Source of the DNA: Oceanobacillus indicireducens
GTDB taxonomy: Bacteria > Bacillota > Bacilli > Bacillales > Amphibacillaceae
Length of the DNA: 57,357 nt
Direction: 5' to 3'
NCBI RefSeq assembly: GCF_014647195.1
Contig: NZ_BMOS01000023.1
Span: forward strand, 1-57,357
Under the pieces are notes generated by a model. The model saw only the letters and a program-made list of their open reading frames with translations, was not told the origin of the DNA and made no database searches. This document shows, piece after piece, positions 53,647 through 57,357 of the stretch. A program made the position numbers and the translations under genes. The stretch's first letter is position 1. Each line of letters starts with the position of its first letter.

Positions 53647-53830
53647 GTTTCATCTCCTTAACATTTGCTTCTTTGTTGAGACGATTATACTGCTTTATTC
53701 AGGAGTCGAGAAGCAAAATTTAATTTAATCTTCATCAGCGCTAATTCCAATCCAGAGACAATGCGAAGAAATTCTATTTTTACTTGCACACACGTTATAG
53801 CCTCCTTGCTTTCATACTATTACAGATGAT

Positions 53831-53859
53831 TTTTCCTCTTGCTAAAATGAAGAGGAAAA
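53831..53859. terminator. Hairpin in the cwlJ-DUF998 spacer
   Basis: TTTTCCTCTT and AAGAGGAAAA form a perfect 10-bp stem around GCTAAAATG. It could act as a second terminator for leftward transcripts. The 480-nt gap 53647-54127 otherwise holds no gene. Confidence 0.55.
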
Positions 53860-53916
53860 CAGCGCTATCCCCTTAGCTCACCTTGGAGTGCCGCTATGGA
53901 AATTTCCATTAAAATA

Positions 53917-53942
53917 GGGAACTCCCTCAACCGAAAGTTCCC
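53917..53942 (-). terminator. Terminator downstream of cwlJ
   Basis: On the minus strand GGGAACT pairs with AGTTCCC, followed by TATTTTAAT, about 185 nt after the cwlJ stop. Confidence 0.65.
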
Positions 53943-54127
53943 CTCGTTATTTCATGGAATAAAAGTACATCAAAACAAAGTTGGCTGCGTTTTGGTATGC
54001 TTAGTTTCAAGTTGAATTTTTCCACATGGTTCTAGTGAATGAATATTATTGGCTACCAGTACCTTAGTTTTAAAAATTGTATGTTGGTACTAAACAGCAA
54101 CAAACTTCAATCAAAGCCCGCAAACTC

Positions 54128-54568
54128 CTAACCCATATAAACACTATCACATGTTCCAGCCTCTGGTTCATAAAAACAATGCAGTTTGAATTGACCAGTA
54201 AAAGGCTGACCGTACCATGTTGGTGGACACGGACCAAATGGATTAAAGTACCACAGAGCAAATTGCGCGGGATGATCCCTCCATGATTCCAAATTCCGTC
54301 TTGCTAATCTTTTTTCTTTTTCCCTCGCCCTTTGATAAAATACATTGCCTTTTTGAACAGCTTCAAAAGAGAAATTTCCCCCTTGTACTTGAAATATGAC
54401 ATCTTCAATCGTTCTCAAATCACTAAAATCTAAACAATCTGCTACAGCACGGTTAACAATTACGTTTCCGACATATAGCATTCCTTGAACACCTTCACCT
54501 TCAGCTTCTGCTCTCATCATCCTTGCCATTAAATCAACGTCCGCTTCCCGGTAAGCTACTCTCGCCAT
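54128..54568 (-). CDS. cwlJ: Spore cortex-lytic cell wall hydrolase
   Basis: The 146-residue protein matches CwlJ of the SleB/CwlJ hydrolase family, which degrades spore cortex peptidoglycan during germination. It has MARMMRAEAEGEGVQGMLYVGNVIVNR near residue 14 with the conserved Glu, GNFSFEAVQKGN near residue 78 and the C-terminal FNPFGPCPPTWYGQPFTGQFKLHCFY. It lacks a signal peptide, as CwlJ does, because it is put on the spore coat during sporulation. Its partner gerQ is not adjacent. GGAGGTGAAGAA precedes the ATG. It marks the organism as an endospore former. Confidence 0.94.
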   Translation of the reverse strand: MARVAYREADVDLMARMMRAEAEGEGVQGMLYVGNVIVNRAVADCLDFSDLRTIEDVIFQVQGGNFSFEAVQKGNVFYQRAREKEKRLARRNLESWRDHPAQFALWYFNPFGPCPPTWYGQPFTGQFKLHCFYEPEAGTCDSVYMG

Positions 54569-54647
54569 TTCTTCACCTCCAGGATATAGTATGAAGGAGT
54601 ATGTATATTATGTTTCTTTTTTAGAAATAAAGTGTCCAGCATAGTTG

Positions 54648-54692
54648 AAGGGATTCCTAGGAAAGTGTTTTTTACCTTCTTAGGAATCCCTT
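54648..54692. terminator. Long hairpin between MFS gene and cwlJ
   Basis: AAGGGATTCCTAxGAA pairs with its complement (15-16 bp) around a loop rich in T. TTTATATTTT follows on the plus strand. It lies between the two minus-strand genes and may be a terminator of either direction. Confidence 0.65.
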
Positions 54693-54806
54693 TATATTTT
54701 CGATTATTAATGGAACAATATCTTTTTTCATATTCAGTGGGGTATCCTTACAAGCCCTCTATGTCCGGCATATCTGACTCCAAACATCAGAGCGAGCACC
54801 GTTTCT

Positions 54807-56054
54807 TTATTGCTTTACAACTGCTTTAGCTGGGTATAAGTCTATCCCGTCTGTAACTTGTCCTTCTCTCCCTGATGCGATACCAACGATTAGTAAAACA
54901 ACAGATAGGAGAATAAGTAAGAAAAGGGGGATTGTCCATCCTCCAGTTATATCTTGCAACGCACCAACCAATACAGGGCCAACTGCCGCTAAAAGATAAC
55001 CGAAAGACTGCGCCATCCCTGATAATTCTGCTGCTTCTTTTCCATCTTTTGTTCTTAGTGTAAAAAACATCATTGACAAACTAAAAGCACTTCCGCCAGC
55101 AATTCCAAGAAGAATGACCCATACTGGAACAAGTGCAGGGCTTCCTTGCAGTAACCCTACAAAACCAATCATAAATAGTAAGGCTGTTGCCACACTTAAA
55201 CCAACTTGATTCTTCATTTTCTCTGCAATAACAGGAATAATAAAAGTAAAAGGGATAAGAGCAAACTGCATAAGAAATACCATCCATCCGGCACTGTTTA
55301 AATTATAACCGTTTGAATGCAATATATCCGGCAACCATGTGATTAATGTATAGAAAGTTAACGATTGCCCACCCATAAATATTGTAATCTTCCATGCGAG
55401 CGGAGAACGCCATAGATTACTTTTTTCTTTCTTCTCTGTTTTCACATTCGTTTTCTGATTCCGCCGCTTGCTGAGCTGCGGTAGCCAAATTAACAAGGAT
55501 ACCATTGTCAAGGCTCCCCATACCCCAAGCGCACCTTGCCATCCAAAGTTACCGATTGAAGCAATGGGAACACTAAGACCGGAACCAAGTGCGCCGAAAA
55601 TGTTCATGAATATAGCATATATACCAGTCATCAGGCCTATTTTAAGCGGAAAATTCATCTTCACAATTCCCGGAATGAGCACATTCCCAATTGCAATAGC
55701 TAGCCCTATGAAAAGTGTACCAGTAAATAAAAAGCCGATTCCTGAAAGTGATCGAATTACAATACCAATTATGAGCACGACGAGTGATAACATAATTGTC
55801 CATTCCATACCGATACGGTTTGCTATTTTCGGAGCAAATGGAGATATAAGTGCAAATGCAAGTAAAGGTAATGTCGTAATAAACCCAGCGAGGGCATTAC
55901 TTATAGCTAGGTCATCTCGTATAAAAGAAATAAGCGCTCCAACAGAAGTTAAAGGAACCCTTAAATTGGCGCCAACTAAAATCACGCCAATTAGTAACAA
56001 CCAACTATTTTTTGTACTGTTGTTTAAGGTAGATGATATTCCATCATTATTCAT
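54807..56054 (-). CDS. MFS transporter, CynX/NimT family
   Basis: The 415-residue carrier has 12 membrane segments and the same family motifs as the paralogue at 33773-34969: GANLRVPLTSVGALISFIRDDL near residue 28, KIGLMTGIYAIFMNIFGALGSG near residue 150 and FSLSMMFFTLRTKDGKEAAELSGMAQSFGYLLAA near residue 325. It lies 4 nt after a GntR/FCD regulator gene, which probably controls the two-gene operon. Substrate unknown; relatives carry cyanate or organic anions. Confidence 0.92.
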   Translation of the reverse strand: MNNDGISSTLNNSTKNSWLLLIGVILVGANLRVPLTSVGALISFIRDDLAISNALAGFITTLPLLAFALISPFAPKIANRIGMEWTIMLSLVVLIIGIVIRSLSGIGFLFTGTLFIGLAIAIGNVLIPGIVKMNFPLKIGLMTGIYAIFMNIFGALGSGLSVPIASIGNFGWQGALGVWGALTMVSLLIWLPQLSKRRNQKTNVKTEKKEKSNLWRSPLAWKITIFMGGQSLTFYTLITWLPDILHSNGYNLNSAGWMVFLMQFALIPFTFIIPVIAEKMKNQVGLSVATALLFMIGFVGLLQGSPALVPVWVILLGIAGGSAFSLSMMFFTLRTKDGKEAAELSGMAQSFGYLLAAVGPVLVGALQDITGGWTIPLFLLILLSVVLLIVGIASGREGQVTDGIDLYPAKAVVKQ

Positions 56055-56058
56055 TTAG

Positions 56059-56748
56059 TTAATCCTCCATCAATTTCATTATATTCTCTCTCAGTATTTT
56101 CATATAATCTTCCATATATGATGCTGCTTCCACCTTATCCTGGTTACGGATAGCCCTAAATAACTCAAGATGAAGTTCTTCTTCATACTTAAAAGGAGCG
56201 TCCATCGCCATTAAATCCTGAACAAAAGAATATACAATTTCCACCATCGGTTCGTATAAATCAATCAGTAACTGATTAGCTGAGGCCTGTACAATCGTCT
56301 GATGAAAGCGAATGTCTGATGCAATAAATTGTTCATAGTCACCATTTTCAGCTGCCTCGCGACTAGATTGAATACATGCTTCAAGCGTTGATAAATCGGT
56401 TGCGGTTCTATGTTCAGCAGCCAATTGTGCCGCTTGTTTTTCTAACGCCAAGCGTACATCAAGTGTTTCAAGTAAAGCAGATCTTTTTATGTAGCGTTTC
56501 AGCGTTGCACCAAGAGGATTGGCAGAGCGAACAATCGTCCCGCTACCTTGTTTCGTTTCTAGTAACCCGGCATGAACGAGGGCACGGATTGCTTCCCTAA
56601 GTGTATTACGACTGACATCAAACAAATTCATCAGTTCCATCTCAGGTGGAATCTTTTCTCCAACTGGCCAATGTCCAGACTCAATTAATTGCTCTATTTG
56701 TGAAGCAACCTGTTCAACTAAATACATGCGGTTCGTTTTATGAATCAT
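56059..56748 (-). CDS. GntR family regulator, FadR/FCD type
   Basis: The 229-residue regulator has a winged helix (residues 6-75; IPPEMELMNLFDVSRNTLREAIRALVHAG) and a C-terminal FCD domain with the metal-binding positions DIRFHQTIVQAS near residue 147 (Asp and His) and HLELFRAI near residue 202. FCD regulators respond to carboxylic acids, which suggests the cotranscribed MFS gene carries such a compound. AAAAGGAGAAT precedes the ATG. Confidence 0.93.
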   Translation of the reverse strand: MIHKTNRMYLVEQVASQIEQLIESGHWPVGEKIPPEMELMNLFDVSRNTLREAIRALVHAGLLETKQGSGTIVRSANPLGATLKRYIKRSALLETLDVRLALEKQAAQLAAEHRTATDLSTLEACIQSSREAAENGDYEQFIASDIRFHQTIVQASANQLLIDLYEPMVEIVYSFVQDLMAMDAPFKYEEELHLELFRAIRNQDKVEAASYMEDYMKILRENIMKLMED

Positions 56749-56843
56749 AGTATTCTCCTTTTAAAAGTTGTAGGATGATTGGCATATTGTATATGTTAAC
56801 ATGTGAGAGTGCCTTGTCAATAAGAATGATTAAGACGCAATAT

Positions 56844-56892
56844 AAAAAAGAACAGAAAATCACGCTGTGCTCATAGATTTCCTGTTCTTTTT
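56844..56892. terminator. Terminator-like hairpin upstream of the GntR gene
   Basis: AAAAAGAACAGxAAATC pairs with GATTTxCTGTTCTTTTT around CACGCTGTGCTCATA-like loop bases. It has U runs in both directions and separates this operon from whatever lies beyond the window. Confidence 0.85.
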
Positions 56893-57011
56893 ATAAAGTT
56901 ATTTACTAACTCAACATCCGCAGTTTGAAACAGTTATGTATTCCTCGGCTATCTGGAGGTCCGCAGTCCCGACACCTCTCGCACCTGCTGAGCGGCTGGT
57001 GAGCCTCGCCT

Positions 57012-57200
57012 CCTCTGGCAACTGTCAGTTTTATTTTCCCATTAGAGTTTCATCTGGCTTAATGGGAAAACAACTGAGGTTTATTTTCCCTTTAGCATAT
57101 TCATCTTACTTTAATGAGAAAACAACTGGGGGTTATTTTCCCTTTAGCATATTCATCTTACTGTAATGGGAAAACAACTAGCGTTTATTCTCCCTTTAGC
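57012..57200. repeat. Second tandem 52-bp repeat array
   Basis: Units begin at about 57012 (partial), 57064, 57116 and 57168, again an exact 52-bp period. Each has AATGGGAAAACAACT then TTATTTTCCCTTTAG, able to form a hairpin, followed by CATATTCATCTTACT. It is clearly related to the array at 10858-11090. The sequence from 57200 to the end shows no gene. Confidence 0.9.
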
Positions 57201-57357
57201 ATGTTCACCGATTAAGTACTTATAATTGTGTAAATTGCCAAAAGCTCAAACATAAAGAATGAGCCATATTAATTCCTCTGATAGAATGTTTTTAACCACA
57301 AAAACAAATTAGGAGCATTCCTGTAATGAAGAAATTTGAGGTTTGAACAAAAAAGAG

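Noticed and set aside
54632-54829. 65-codon plus-strand frame
   Set aside because: It spans the long hairpin at 54648-54692 and the end of the convergent MFS gene.

Overview
The window is a stretch of low-GC Bacillota chromosome, most likely from a spore-forming, salt-tolerant member of the Bacillaceae (Oceanobacillus/Virgibacillus type). The evidence is a Bacillus-style pur operon with PurR boxes and a guanine riboswitch, neighbours that B. subtilis also keeps near it (pbuG, a YebE-type UPF0316 gene), a CwlJ spore-cortex hydrolase, a glycine-betaine binding lipoprotein, a TxpA-like type I toxin and strong AGGAGG-type ribosome sites. I saw no rRNA, tRNA, CRISPR array or prophage. Genus is inference.

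Layout. 1-750: a large palindromic repeat and an internally deleted IS4-like element. 754-10416 (minus): a purine operon in the order purE-K-L-F-M-N-H-D, with riboswitch, promoter and PurR operator at 10443-10704. purB, purC, purS and purQ, which normally lie between purK and purL, are absent. purF has no ordinary start codon upstream of its catalytic cysteine and carries substitutions in its glutaminase site. 10858-16250: a tandem 52-bp repeat, four small metabolic genes, msrA, a class I glutamine amidotransferase-like hydrolase, a structured transposon-like remnant, and pbuG with its own riboswitch and PurR site. 16250-24640: betaine-binding protein, ABC ATPases, a FAH hydrolase/HAD pair, a TetR-controlled ABC exporter, an SDR and an acetyltransferase. 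24808-32744: a nucleoside uptake and breakdown cluster (nupC, GntR regulator, NCS2 permease, deoC, punA, deoB, pdp) with an exact 20-bp operator at both ends.

32930-39300: a frameshifted DapA-family gene, an MFS carrier, a trans-sulfuration enzyme, an aminoacyl-tRNA deacylase, and a LysR/sulfate-exporter divergent pair. 39394-43218: one operon for a membrane protein, CcdA, a TlpA-like thioredoxin and a two-component system. 43500-47460: acetyltransferases, a frameshifted small membrane gene, a type I toxin-antitoxin locus and a 2-hydroxyacid dehydrogenase. 47863-50655: a Tat-exported gluconate-dehydrogenase-like pair plus tatA. 50740-52631: SCO protein and split chromate transporter under a shared promoter element. 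52945-57357: DUF998 protein, cwlJ, a GntR/MFS pair and a second 52-bp repeat array.

The points most worth follow-up are the purine operon (missing genes plus altered PurF amidotransferase), the intact and decayed copies of one type I antitoxin locus, the new operator motifs, and several genes broken by single bases. All calls are from reading the sequence; no database search was run.
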